DNA of 64,000 nt from Boswellia sacra (lineage: Eukaryota > Streptophyta > Magnoliopsida > Sapindales > Burseraceae), in assembly GCA_013180625.2 (NCBI GenBank), contig SNVD02013250.1, positions 124,001 through 188,000 of the forward strand, in the 5' to 3' direction. A program made the translations under genes and the position numbers. The notes under the pieces are model-generated. The model made no database searches and was not told the origin of the DNA. It saw only the letters and a list, made by a program, of their open reading frames with translations. Shown in pieces: positions 35,725 to 48,142 of the stretch (the stretch's first letter is position 1; the number at the start of each line of letters is the position of its first letter).

Positions 35725-36027
35725 AACAAAATTGAAAGTGATGAAAATTGGGGTCTAACTAGAATTTTGGAAGTCTCAAGTTGGACAGTATAAAAGTTGT
35801 TTTTTTTCTTTTAAAGGATAGATAATTTCAACTAATTAATGAAAAAGATATCTAATTAAGATCCATGCAGGAACAAAGTGCTCATATATTTATTGTTATA
35901 AAGAAAAATTTTCCTCTCCAATGTCAAGTCTTTAAACTGGACCAGGAAATAAAATTGACAGGGATTGTGAATTAAATGGACTGGCATGCGAAACCCAATG
36001 TACATATGATCTCATTACAAGAGCTCA
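35221..36027. other. Intergenic, upstream of peptide-gene copy 2
   Basis: No gene seen. Contains the (TA)n run at 35682-35722 and presumably distal promoter sequence of copy 2. Confidence 0.4.
35682..35722. repeat. (TA)n microsatellite
   Basis: About 20 TA units. Confidence 0.95.
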
Positions 36028-36037
36028 ATTTCAGTAT

Positions 36038-37943
36038 GGGATAATGTCATAAACCACCCCTATGTTTAGATAAAATATCACACAAAGTCATCGTTTACAA
36101 ATTTTATTAGCCCCTATCCTTACCTTTTTAAAAATTTATCATGGACCACCCTTCTGTTAAATTACTGTTAAATATTGATAAATAAGTTGAAATTGAAGGG
36201 TTATAATAGTCATTTTATTTTACTTTTTTAATAATATAAAATATAATTTTAATAATAATAGAAACTAATAAAAATGAAATAGAAAACGATTAAAAAATTT
36301 TTTGACTAAGCCTCAAACGTCTCCCTCTCCATCTGCCTGCCTCGCATCTTCTTCTCTTCCCATCTCTCTTGATGTCTTCCCTTTCAATCCCTTCACCATA
36401 GATTCCTTCCCCACACCACACCCAACCCCGCGCGCCACTCCCCACCCAAACGATTTCATCTTTCTTTGATTTCTATTCAGCAAAAATCGACGAAAATCTC
36501 TCACCTACTCTCTCTTCTCTCCATCTCATCTCTCACCTCGCATCATCTTCATGTACCCAATCTCACCTTCTCAGGCAAGATGTGCTTGCCTTTTCTTGCA
36601 GAAAATTAGAAATTAACACACCTTGGCCTTGCTTGACTTTCCTTCCAATTTCGATGCTGAAGCAAAATCATTGTTTGATGGTTGTTCTCATGGGTTTCTA
36701 GTTTTAGGTGTTTTTCTCAATAATGCTGATACATCCATGGGATTTGTTTGAGATATATACACGTAGTATTGGAGGTGAGAATTTTTTTTCCTGGGTTTGG
36801 TCTTTGTTATCGATTTCCTGGGTTGGTGGTGGTGCTGGATTTGGGAGTCTTTGATTGTTGGTTCAGTTGGTTTAATTCGAGATTATGCATTAAAGTGTGC
36901 ATCTAAGTGGGTGCTTTTGGAGAAATTTTAGTGTAAATTATTGGCATATTTTTTGGCACCTTTGTGTTGATGGGTTGCTGTTGATTAATGATTTCTGGGT
37001 GGCTATCAATTTTCTTTGGTTGTTGATGATCGTTGATGGTACCCAAAAGCTGAGTTTGAATTGATTTGTATATAATTTGTTAGGCATTTGAAAAGGTAAA
37101 GGTAGAGGTAAAGACAGTGGGCACTTGTGCTTAAGAAATTTACGGTTAAGAAATGGGCATTTGAATATTTGTATGTTTTTTATTTCAAACATGGGTCCTG
37201 TGTATTTGTGCTAGATTTTGGTGGCTTCTTTGTGCAAAAAAGGCCTGATGATGGGGAAAAGAATTACCGCAAATATTAATTTATAGTTTTTGGCAGATAG
37301 AACAATTACTCTAAATTCATTCCTTAGATCAACCTTGTATCTCATCAACGTTCACCGCTTAGATATATAAATAAGTTCAATTCATTTCATATATCTTTTA
37401 ACTTTTAACCTTCTAAATATATGTTAATATATATATATATATATATATATATTAATTTATATATTAGTTTATTTATTTACTCTAGCTTAATTAGTTTTCA
37501 GTTTTTGATTTACCAAATTTGAACATATGTTATTGTTTGTTTAATTGGGTCTAGAAAAATAGAGAGATGGAAGAAAAAAGATGAACAGAGATGAAGAAGG
37601 ATGAACGTGAGCTGGGAGAGAGAAAATACGATTTTTTTTAATGTTTTTCATTTTATATTATTTTTTGTTTCACTCACAAAAAAGAAAAGGGTATAGTAGG
37701 TATTTTATCATCATAATTAAGGATATTTTGGTAATTAATGTTAGAATGAATAGAAAAGTAAGGATATTTTAGTAATTACAGTCAAAATGGATGGAAAGGT
37801 GACATCATCTAACGGTCAAATTAACAGAAGGGTGGTACATGATAAATTTTTGAAAAAGTAAAGGTAGGCAATGATAAAATTTACAAACGATGACTCTGTA
37901 TGATATTTTACCTAAACATAGGGGAGGTCTATGACATTATCCC
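36038..37943. mobile_element. Mutator-like non-autonomous element 1
   Basis: Terminal inverted repeats of about 135 bp begin GGGATAATGTCATARACCWC and carry the shared block CAAAAATTTATCATG. The 10-bp target duplication ATTTCAGTAT is perfect (36028-36037 and 37944-37953), typical of MULEs. The interior (36310-37200) has a C/T-rich leader-like part followed by T/G-rich intron-like DNA, but no translation I recognise and no transposase. It sits about 90 bp upstream of the start codon of peptide-gene copy 2, within its promoter. Confidence 0.9.
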
Positions 37944-38041
37944 ATTTCAGTATAAATAATTAAGCCGAAGCAAAGATCCACTAAGCTACACACCGAATTT
38001 TCTGTGCTCAATTGCAAATTTCAGCTCCCTGATGAAGTTTA

Positions 38042-39005
38042 ATGGCAAAGATGACAGTCTCCATGGCCACTTGCCAAGTCCGCGTGATGGCAGTTTTCAT
38101 TGCAATTTTGTTGCTTATCTCCTCTGAGATGGCTGTTGCTGTACTCCCTGATGCAGCACCTGAACTCAAATCTGGTTCGTATATGAATATTTTTTTCATC
38201 AATTTTAAAAACATAATTAGTATCTCCCGCGAGATGTTTAATTGCGGATCTCTTTCAGGCCACGATTTCTTTTTAATTATATTTTCTAAAACAAGATCTA
38301 AATATCTAAATCACTTTAAAAAGCAATTCGACCAGCCTGTTGGTTTAATTTTTCATAATCTCCTTTGATATTTTCATCTTGTTCTGTTAGCATTTTTTTT
38401 AACAATTAAAATAATCCAAAATCCGAATAATTAATGGTTTTGAAACTGAATTAAAACTTGTTCAAAAAATGACGAGCAATTCAGTTGACATCAAACTTAC
38501 AATTTCGAATAGAAGACTCTTTTTTTAAGTCCAGGAACTCAAACTTCCCCACAAACAAAATAGTCTTGAACCGCATGATTTCACCATTGTTGTTAAAAAT
38601 AGATAATTTCTCTTCAATTTTATGTGATGTATATATAAAGAATAAAGAATGATACCCATCCCGAATTGTATCTCAATTTTTATATTTCAAATAAAGTGTA
38701 TTCAATCAATAATTGATAAGTACATGTGTTGATAATATAATGACTTATCATATTATATCGTAATCCATTTAATAAAGACACTTTATTCACCACTGTCATT
38801 TGAGATAAAATTTAGAATAAATTTTTGAGAAGTTTATTATTGCTTTACAGAGAATATGAGTGTTTAAAGTAGGTGCGGTAGGAAAACGTGTCTAACCAAT
38901 TCACTTTCATGTGCAGGACGAAGGGCACTTTTGGTTGACTAGAACACGACTGGCCGTGGAGGATACAATTATCTAAAGCCATGGAATAAAGATAGAAAGA
39001 CATGA
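38042..39005 (+). pseudogene. Small secreted-peptide-like gene, copy 2 (in-frame stop)
   Basis: Exon 1 (38042-38174) encodes MAKMTVSMATCQVRVMAVFI then AILLLISSEMAVAV, a signal-peptide-like hydrophobic segment, followed by LPDAAPELKS. A GT donor and the acceptor GTGCAG at 38911-38916 join it to exon 2, giving GRRALLVD, then TAG at 38940-38942, then NTTGRGGYNYLKPWNKDRKT and a stop at 39003-39005. Copy 1 has Tyr at the place of the TAG, so the stop is a derived mutation. A complete product would be about 73 residues; the allele here would give 52. Signal peptide plus a conserved C-terminal block suggests a peptide precursor, but I do not recognise the family. An apparent AATGAAATAAAG polyadenylation region follows near 39095. 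Confidence 0.6.
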
Positions 39006-39168
39006 AGACTATAAATTACTGCTGTCTGTAAACAATTATGCATTATCATCGTTGATGCTTTATTATGGAATAATGAGTGCTTATGTAAGAATATGCAATT
39101 AATGAAATAAAGCGATTCACCTGAGTTATATAACGTAACTCTGGTTGATTCAGTTGCTTTATCAAGCG

Positions 39169-39731
39169 TGTTTCTTCTATCAATAACAAGAAGGTAAAAT
39201 AAAAATAAGATAGCTAAGCGTCACAAGCTTAAAGTTTACGAGCACGCTCGTGCGATATTTAAGCAACTTGAATCTAAAAGTTACTAAGTAAGTCTTGGTC
39301 TTGCTTCACTTAAGAAGAAACTCGAGAGACTTGAATCATTGAGCTGAAGAGCTTTTAGGCAAAGTGTAGAGAAGTGTTGGAAGATGAAGACTAGAGTTGC
39401 TAAATAAAAAGGCTTTTGTATTACACAAGAACTCTTTACAATTGCTTGATTACAACTTAGCTTACAATTGAAGCTTAGAGGGATATTTATAGTAAACCTC
39501 TCTTAAATGGATGACTGGGAATCAATATATTCGACGGTTAATATTTACACTCTAGATACATCTACATAAATATCTAGATCTTTACAAGGATATTTACAAG
39601 GGACATTCTAGCACATGTGCTTGTCAGAGATTTCTAGAAAATGGGCTAGACCTTGTAAGCTTTCTAAAAACTAGGCCAAGCCTTGCACATACTTAGGCCA
39701 CTCTAGCAAGCAAATTGGGTAGGTCGTAACA
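39169..39731 (-). repeat. 3' LTR of the gypsy element
   Basis: The ends TGTTTCTT...GTCGTAACA are inverted TGTT/AACA. On the minus strand the polypurine tract TGGGGAGGA (39732-39740) directly precedes the LTR. The length is 563 bp. No second LTR is in the window to compare. Confidence 0.75.
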
Positions 39732-39805
39732 TCCTCCCCAACCTAATTCCATGACGTCCTCGATGTACTTTCATCCTTTTAACGTTGGATATGCTCACCA
39801 AATTG

Positions 39806-42800
39806 CTACAAGGCGTCTTCACGTTCCCAACTAGCCTTGTCATCTGGAAGGTTCTTCCACTTCACTAAGTACTCAACGTAAGATGGAACTCCTCTCTTTT
39901 GAATCACTTGATCCACAAGGATGCACTCCATGTTCTTGTTGAATGCGGTGACGATAGCTGTAGGCACTCTCTTGGACTCGCTTCTTCTTGGATCTTTCTT
40001 ATCCTCATGATAGGGTTTAAGGAAGCTCACATGAAAGATTGAGATGAATCTTGAGGTTATGGGGCATCTAAACTTGGTAGGAGACTTCTCCCACTTCTTG
40101 ATTATTGGGAAAGGGCCTTTATATTTCCTTACTAGCTCCTTATGCACTTTGCGTAGTGATTTGAGTTGTTGGCGTAGTAGCTTGACAAGTAGCAAGTCCC
40201 CTTCTTGAAACATGAGATGCCGTCTCCTTGTGTCTGCCAATTTCTTCATCCTTTTGGCTACCTTATCCAAGCAAACTTGTTTGATATCAGCTTGTTCATG
40301 CCACTCTTTTGTGAGCTTGCAGGCCATTGGGCTATTCCCTTCATATGTCAAGGCAATGGCATGCAGAGTCATAGGTTGTTTTCTCGTTACAATCTCGAAT
40401 AGACTCTTGTCCATTGCCTCACTCCTTTGGAGGTTATATAAGAATTGAGCAACATCTAACAACTTTGCCCAATCGTGTTGATGAACGCTCATGTAATGCC
40501 TTAGATATAACTCAAGTAGGCCATTGATGCGCTCTGTTTATCGATCGGTTTGGGGATGGAAGCTAGTTGAGAAGCTCAAGTCGATCCCCAATAGTTTGAA
40601 GAGTTCTCTCCAAAATCGGCTGGTGAAGCGAGGGTCACAATCACTTATAATGTTTTGTGGAACTCCCTATAGTTTCACAATGTGCTTGAGCAATGCTCGA
40701 GCGACTTTGTCTGCATTGCAATCCGCGAAAACGGGTATGAAGGTGGCATATTTGCTAAATCAATTAACTACCACCATAATGCTTTCATACCCCTCGGACT
40801 TTGGCAAGAACATGATGAAGTCCATTGACACGCTTTGTCATGGCCTTTCTGTGATTGGCAAGGGTTCTGGCAACCCCATCGGGTGTTAGTGCTCGATTTT
40901 ATTTTGTTAGCACGCAAGACAAGTCCTCACATAACCTTCTACATCTTCCTACATTTAAGGCCAATAATACGAATTTTGCATGAGTGCAAGGGTTCATGCC
41001 ATACCTAAATAATCAATCCACTTAGAGTCATAGCATTCCTTGATGATCTTTTTTCGTAGGCTCCCATGCCTTGGCATGAACAAGTGACCTCCCGTTGTGA
41101 GGAGTAGACCTTCGTCAACCAAAAAATGTCGTGTCTTTCCCTTATTGGCCAACTTTAGAAGGTTCTTTACTATGGGTCATGCTTTAGGCTTTCTTTGATG
41201 CGTTCGATGAGTAAACTTTGTGGTCAACTTATGCTCAATGTTGTGAGTTTTGCGACTTAGAATGTTGGCCACTACATTTGCCTTGCCTTATTTGTACTCG
41301 AAATCGACCAAAAAGTCTTGCCATCGAGCTTGCTTAGGGCTTAGCTTCTTCTGCATTTGGAAATAGCTCGTCACCACATTGTCGGTCTTGATGACAAATG
41401 GGAGCCAAGCAAGTAGTGACGCCAAACCCGTAGGCAATGGACGATGACCGTCATCTCCTTCTCTTGGACCGTATAACAACACTCAGTGTCATCAAGCTTA
41501 TAGCTCCATACGTAATAGGATGCCCTTCTTGCATAAGAACTCTCCCAATGGCAAAATCTAAGGCATTTGTGTGCACCTCAAATGATTTCGTATGGTCCAA
41601 CAACATCAACATTGGTTCTTTGCATATTGCTTCTTCAACTCCTCGAAGGCATGTTGGCACTTTTCAGACCAGTGTCACATATTGTTTTTCTTGAGTAGCT
41701 CGGTGAGAGGGTGGCCTTAACAGAGTACCCTTGATGAACTGCCTATAATAGTTCACCAACCTAAAGAATGATCGTAGCTCCAGTACTTTGGTGGGAGGCT
41801 CCCATTCTTAAATAGCCTCCACCTTTGCTTAATCCATCATAAGCTTTCCATCCCTTATCCGATGGCCAAGGAACTCTACCTCTAGTTAGGTAAACGAACA
41901 TTTCTCCTTTTTGACGTAGAGTTCATTCTCACAGAGCAATTGAAAGACTTGTTTGAGATGTTTCACATGCTCTTCAAGGGTCGTGCTATATACCACAATA
42001 TTGTCCAAGTATACCACCACGAATTGATCAAGATAGGGATGGAATAAATTGTTCTTTGTGAAGTACTGAGCCTTCCCAAGTTGGTCGAGTAATTCCGTAA
42101 TCAAAGGTATCAGGTACTTGTTCTTGATAGTAATCTTGTTGAGCACCCGATAATCTATACATATGCAGAGAGATCCATCTTTTTTTTAAAAAAAAAAAAA
42201 GAGGACAAAGGCACCACATGGAGCTTTGGAAGGTTGTATATAGCCTGCATCAAGTAGATCTTGGAGTTGCTTTTTCAACTTCACAAGTTCGGGTGGCGCC
42301 ATGCGGTAAGGTGCTATGGCTAGAGGCTTGGCGCAGGGCTCCAACTCAATTTGGTGGTCCACTTCTCGCCTTGGCGGTAGCTTCTTAGGAAGCTCTTGAG
42401 GCATAACGTCTTTATATTTTTCAAGGATGGCCTAAACTTCTTTTGAAATTGGGTCATTGGCAATGTTCACGTCTTCTCTATTGTTTAGTTCCTGAATGGT
42501 GGTAAGGTAGTTCAGATCCTTCTTTATTCCCTGTTTGAATTGTAGTACAGATAGCATTTTGCCCTTAACCTTAGCTACACGTTTCACCATGACCATGCAT
42601 GATTGACTCCTATTGAGGATGCTAAAGGAGTTAAAGGTTGGTATGGGGAAAGCATGGACTTGATCGAAGAACTCCATGCCTAGCATCACTTGAAAATCGT
42701 CCATGGGGACAATGGAAAAATCAAGTTTTTTGCTCCATGCACCCAATTGCACAAGGGTGGACTTAGACGTACCCACTGTTGGCTTGATGGGTGAGTTTAC

Positions 42801-43160
42801 CGCCTTGATGGTGCCTCATCCGTTAATATACTTGAGACCTAACCGTTTGGCCTCTTTCACAAAGACAAAGTTGTGTGTGCCTCCCGTGTCGAGCATCACA
42901 AGTACACTCTTGCCATTAATAGTGGTGCTTACATACATGAGACCTTTCTTAGCATGTGAGGGTATTTTTCGTGCGCCAATTGTGTGAAGAGAGTCCATCT
43001 CTGCTTGGGGCTCTTCATCATGTGCACCCTCATGTTGAGCTACTAAGACATTGAGGGTCTTCTTCTTTAGGCAATCATATACCCAATGAGGGTCATCGTA
43101 AATAAAGTAAGGAATTTTGGGCTTAGGGGCATCGGACTTACCTTTACTAGGCTTGTCATG
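39806..43160 (-). pseudogene. pol: gypsy gag-pol relic (zinc finger, PR, RT, RH, INT, chromodomain)
   Basis: From the right: a degenerate gag knuckle (YDDPHWVYDCLKKK, about 43080); an aspartic protease with VLVMLDTGGTHNFV (about 42890); an RT start with YRMAPPELVKLKKQLQDLLD (about 42290); the RT palm VVYLDNIVVYS (about 41990, the second Asp of the usual YLDD changed to Asn); RNase H pieces near 41450-41600 and 41300; an integrase core with MDFIMFLPKSEGYESI (about 40810) and [13 protein letters not shown] (about 40640); and a C-terminal chromodomain VEYLVKWKNLPDDKASWE (about 39830). Many stops and frameshifts break the chain, so it is inactive. Confidence 0.85.
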
Positions 43161-43170
43161 CTTAAGAAAC

Positions 43171-46153
43171 TAGTAACTTAAGAAAATGTCAGCCCTTTAT
43201 CAAAACATGATCAAGAATCGAACAATGATGTAGAAACCTCAGAGGATCCGATTGATGATGAAACAAAAACATCTGAGCATGATACAACCACGAGTGAAGA
43301 TTTTGACATGCATGTAAATAAATTCGAGGTTTTTAAGGAGTTTAACCCCATTGAAGGCAAATTTGCATCAGAAGAAATCAAAGAACGATATGATGGCTAT
43401 GTCGTGGCAAGAGAGCTCTGGAAGAAAAGATTCGCTAAGATAGAAACATTTACAACTTACTCTCTTGGCCCTACTTTGAGACAGACATGGACTAAATTGG
43501 TAACGCAGTTTCATCTTTCTGTTGTCTCTTTGGTTAGAGAAATTTATGCTAATGTGGTTGATGACATTAATGATTGCTCAAATGTTAGAGATCACTTAGT
43601 GTATTGGAGAGGAAAAGATGTCCATTTCTTTCTGAATGTCATAAATGATTTTCTTGAAATTCCTAGAGGTTAGATCATGATATTTGTGCTTTGAATATCA
43701 AAAACAATGTTGTGGAAGGAACTTGTTGGTAAAACCATTAAGGGTTAAGATTAGATTATACAATCTCAGTTGCTGCTCGGATATAGAATTTTGAACAAAA
43801 TTGCTAGATACAACTAGACCCCAACCTCACACTCTATTGCCGTTAGCTTTGATCGAGCTAAGTTTTTGTATTGCTAAGGAAAGAATAAAATCATAAATTT
43901 GGGGATGTGGATTTGTGATTGTATCATTGCTGCTGCAAAGAATCATACTCAAAGGCTATATTTTTCCTGTCTTATAATAGGAATTTTAATGAAAAACGGT
44001 ATTGAGCTCGAGGGTGATAATGTAATTGAATGACTTGAATCTCCTATTACTAGTGGTTTCATCAAAAGAGTGAGGGTAAAACAGAGAGAGAATGAGGAAG
44101 AGGATCCTGAACCTGATCCAAATGCTGAAGAAGAAGAAGGAGAGGAATTAGAACATGCTCCAAAAAGAGCTAGGATGACCACTAAACAATCTTTTGATTA
44201 TGTGCAGGATACTTTACAAAGTTTCTCTAACAATCTTACATCACCAGTTTTGCAACAATAACAGGAGATTTTTAGTAACCAGTAGAAGCTGATGGAATAA
44301 CAAAAAGAGCATGATGCAAAAATGCAAGCTTACCATGACTTTCTATTGAAGCATGTTACAGGTTTTTCTTCCACAAAACCAACTCCAACTAGTACAGGCC
44401 CTTCTACCTCCAAAATTCATTCCCCTACTGTCTCACCAGAACTAGAAAATCTGGCCATTCCTGTTTCTTTAAGCACACAACCAGAATCTCCAATCCTTTT
44501 AGCTACTGATGTTGAAATTCCTATATCAGACATTCTAGTTTCAGTTTACACAACTGCTATTGTCCCATACATAGCACATATACCAGTTTCTATTCCATCT
44601 ACCATAATTGATGTTACAATTCCAACTATTTTTGTCTTTTCAAATTTCCCCATAGGCCCATCTACGGTTGATATTCCTTCACTGGGTTCTCCTTCAGTCA
44701 CTACACAAGCTCATTCCCCAGCTCATCCAACTGCAACATCCCATCATTCCTCCACCACTTAAGAAGATAAAGTTGTTTCTCCACTAGCTACTACAACTGC
44801 TTCACTGTTCAAAATGTCCTTTCTTTTACCTGAAGTTGTAACCTAACAAGCTCAAGAAATAGCTGAAACTCTAGCTGTCGTGATACCCACTTCTTCTGAG
44901 CAGTCTACTCCACTTTCTCTTCCTCCTGCACCATCCACATGATAGAAACCACGAACTAAGAGTGGTTTTCTCAAAGTAGGTTTCTCACCAAGAGGATCTG
45001 CCTAACATTTGTAGTAGTACTCTTTGGTACTTTATGTAGAAAAAAGCGGGAGTAGAAATATAAACAGTTTAAGAGATTTGCTAGATGCACTTTTGTTTTT
45101 TTAGAGGGAGTAATGTGCTTATTGATATTGCTATTAAAACTCCTTATGTTATTTGGATGATTTCTGTTGAGAGGGAGTATTGATCTTAAGGGGAGATGAT
45201 ACTATTTTAGTTGTGATTTGAACTTCGTTTATTACTTATGTTTGCTTGGTTTGTATGAATGTTGTTTGCTGAGCAAAGTTCTTTTGCAGGTTAGTTTGTG
45301 TAACTACCTTGATGCAGTTCTGATATGCTTTTTTGTTGCAGTCTTGTTATTGCTAATTGATTTTATGCAGATTATTTTTCTTTGTGTTTTTCTCACAAAA
45401 TGCCCTGTGGATTGCTATATGTCATAGTGAATCTATGTGGCATTGATGAGTTAGCATTTTGAGAGAAAACAAAACTTATAATATTTTAGTTTCCTATTTT
45501 GAAATTACTTTCATTCTGTATTACTTAACTGGATATTGTTTCCAAATTTAGATTGACTTTAGGAAAGTTTTGATTTGATTTATTCAATATCCTAATGATT
45601 CATCTTTCCTATATGTGTAAGATTTGTGGGATAATTATAAGGAAAGATCTTGAAGAATCCTTATTCAATAAGGAAAGGTTGATGGACAAGTTGCATATAA
45701 CTAGGAGACTTATGCTTATGTCCTGTAACATTTATGTTAGCAAGTTGTATAAGTTTAGCTTGAGGGTGATAAGTCTTATTCACTTATCATGTTTGTGATT
45801 AACTAGAAGAGTGGGGTTATCTGATTAGGAACATGTAGTACAATTTGAGAGGGACTCAAATTGTGGGAAGATCAACTAGGATAGGAGTTGGTTTGCTATG
45901 GATGAAGCTCTATGAGTTTAGCATGCTATTTATATAGGATAGGTGAGTGTGAGAGAACTAGGGGTTCATCAGGTGTAAAGGCCTAGTCCTTATAGAATAT
46001 CATAGTGAATTGCAGCTTGATTGCCTGTGGATGTAGGCTTGTCATAGCCAAACCACGTTAATTTCCTCGTTGCATCTTTATTTATATTTCGTTACATCTG
46101 ATATAATTGTTAATGTAATTATGGTTGTAGCTTCATAACATACAACACCTACA
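43171..46153 (+). mobile_element. LTR-retroelement remnant, plus strand
   Basis: Gag-like frames (43308-44762) are followed by non-coding DNA with purine-rich tracts (AGAGGGAGTAATG near 45102, AAGGGGAGATGATAC near 45188) and an LTR-like end. That end, at about 46005-46150, has GTGAATTGCAGC, GTGGATGTAGGC and AACCACGT, the same wording as the LTR at 12173-13064. No pol is visible. Left border about 43170 against gypsy DNA; right border about 46150. Both are approximate. Confidence 0.5.
43308..44762 (+). pseudogene. Gag-like plant transposon protein, broken
   Basis: The frame 43308-43673 encodes FNPIEGKFASEEIKERYDGY and VRDHLVYWRGKDVHFFLNVI, which resembles the N-terminal domain found in many plant retroelement proteins annotated as putative plant transposon proteins. 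Later frames give an acidic stretch (EEEEGEELEHAPKRARM, about 44120) and a Ser/Thr/Pro-rich tail (44322-44762). Stops and frameshifts separate them. No protease or RT follows. Confidence 0.45.
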
Positions 46154-46154
46154 T

Positions 46155-46690
46155 TGGTAGACGCTGCTTCTTCCAGCTGTTTACTTTGTAACGGCTCTTT
46201 TGGTAAGAATCCTTAACCTTTTGGTGAAGCGAGTTACAGGATTCCTTAATGGAGTTAGGCTTTTTGATAGGCAACAATAGCATACATAAAAGCCCATATA
46301 ACGAAAATGGTATGTGCCAGTGAGCGTGGGAGAAACATTGAGACCAAAGAAACAGAGGCAAGAGATCCTGAGATGTTAGCAACAGCACCAACAAGTTGAG
46401 AGCAACTAGTGTCATCACTCATTAGAGTTGCTTTCTTGAAAATGTTTGGTCTTCATATCAGCTGCGAAAGAGAAGCAATAGGTGATTGTGGCCAAAAAAG
46501 GGTCCATATTTTGGCTGGCTATATATAGTTCGAAAAAAGACTTAGCCATGCCCTTAACACTCACTTGGGGGACACCAACAAGCAGCGGAATGAGAAATCT
46601 AAATATAGTATGGTAAGGCATCGAGGAATTAGAAATCTCTTGAACGCTGGAAAACCATAAAAGTAGGTTACAAGATGAATATAAAGTTTT
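46155..46690 (-). other. Degenerate coding-like relic, membrane-type, unidentified
   Basis: Minus-strand frames give MPYHTIFRFLIPLLVGV, then after a frameshift SDDTSCSQLVGAVANISGSL and TIFVIWAFMYAIVAYQK, with two or three hydrophobic segments. Composition is richer than the flanks. I recognise no family. It may be a captured or low-copy gene relic. Confidence 0.25.
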
Positions 46691-46916
46691 AAGGGCTAAT
46701 CACACAGAACCCCCCCCCCCCCGGTTTTGGCTTAATTTTGTCAATATTCACTTTTGCCACTTTTCATCACCACCTACCCCTGACTTTTTCGAAATTCATC
46801 ATGGAGACCCCTTCTGTCAGATTTTTCATTAAATACTTATAATTATGTTGAGTGTTGAGGGGCATAATAGTCATTTAACATTATATATGAGTTTAAATAA
46901 ATTTTAAAATGTTTTG

Positions 46917-46975
46917 GTTCAAACTCGAGACCTCCTATATTGTAAAGTATTTGATTTACTACCAGACTACAAGAT
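46917..46975 (-). other. tRNA-like (SINE-head-like) segment 1
   Basis: The minus strand reads TAGTCTGGTAGTAAATC ... GGTCTCGAGTTTGAACC, with the spacing of A and B boxes of a tRNA promoter. It is too degenerate to fold as a tRNA. Confidence 0.3.
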
Positions 46976-47059
46976 ATTTTTGTTTAAAGTCAACAACAAA
47001 TATATTTAAGCTCTAGATTATGCTATGAAATAAGCTAAATTTTAACTTGTTAGCGTTTG

Positions 47060-47125
47060 TTGGCACTTGAACTCAAGACCTTCTCTCTTCTACATGGCAT
47101 GCTAACCACTAGGCTACAACATAGT
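47060..47125 (-). other. tRNA-like (SINE-head-like) segment 2
   Basis: The minus strand reads TAGCCTAGTGGTTAGCATG ... GGTCTTGAGTTCAAGTGCC, a good A box (AGTGGTTAGCA) and B box (GAGTTCAAG). Confidence 0.4.
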
Positions 47126-47159
47126 TATCCACAGAGTTAACAATAAGTAAGCTATAATT

Positions 47160-47690
47160 GATTCAAATTAATTATACACTTATACATTTTAATTAATTAA
47201 TTTTAATTAATTAATTAATAAGAATTAATAATTAAAATAGATTAAAATAAAAATTAATAAAATAAATTAATAAATTTATAGTTCCTCTTATTTAATTTAT
47301 AATTGATTAAAATTAATTATAAATTTTAATTAATTTATTAAAATAAATTAATAAATGTATTAATAAGAATTAATAAATTAAAATAGATTCAAATAAAAAT
47401 TAATGAAATAAATTAAAAATCTATAGTTCCTCTTATTTAATTTATAATTGGTTAAAATTCATTATAAATTTTAATTAATTTATTAAAATAGATTAATAAA
47501 TCAATTAATAACAATTAATAAATTAAAATAGATTAAAATAAAAATTAATAAATCTATAGCTTCTCCCATCTAATTTATAATTGATTTAAATTAATTATAA
47601 ATTTTAATTAATTTATTAAAATAAATTAATAAATATATTAATAAGAATTAATAAATTAAAATAAAAAATATATTTAAATAAATATCAAAC
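47160..47690. repeat. AT-rich tandem repeat, about 140-bp unit
   Basis: The block TATAGTTCCTCTTATTTAAT recurs near 47276, 47421 and (diverged) 47553, each followed by TTTATAATTGRTT. At least three units. Confidence 0.75.
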
Positions 47691-48142
47691 AAAAATAAAT
47701 TAATAAATTTAGATTAAAATAGAAACTAAACAAAAATAAATTAAAAAATTTAGATTAAAAAATTAAACAAAACTAATCAGTTTAATTTTTGTATATTTTT
47801 GTTGGCATTTTTAACGGTTTTGTAATTTTATTGTATCAAAAATTCAAAAATTGTAATTTTTAGATATTTTGTTGAGTATTTTGTGAATTTTTAAATATAT
47901 TTGTGGATATTTTATTGGGCATTTTTCAATTATTTGAAATTTAATTGTATATTAGAAATGCCTTGATAATATGAAAAATGAATATTATGAAAAATAAAAT
48001 AAGTATTTTTTATATATTTGAATATATTCGAAAAATTTTAATTAAATAAAATTAGAATATTCTTTGAGCAACTAAATACCATAATTGATTCCTTAAAATA
48101 GTATTACAATAAATAATAAAGTATGGTATGTTGAACAATTTT

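Larger units (their letters stand above)
39169..43170 (-). mobile_element. Ty3/gypsy chromovirus-like element, 5'-truncated
   Basis: The minus-strand order protease, RT, RNase H, integrase, chromodomain is that of chromodomain-bearing Ty3/gypsy elements. The 3' LTR (39169-39731) and its polypurine tract are present. The 5' LTR and most of gag are missing: homology stops at about 43170, where another retroelement begins. It lies about 160 bp past the second exon of peptide-gene copy 2. Confidence 0.85.

Noticed and set aside
43308..43673. Host gene encoding a 121-residue protein
   Set aside because: Resembles retroelement-associated plant transposon proteins and is followed by broken gag-like frames and an LTR-like end.
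47060..47125. Functional tRNA gene
   Set aside because: A and B boxes are recognisable but acceptor and anticodon stems do not pair convincingly; at best SINE-like.
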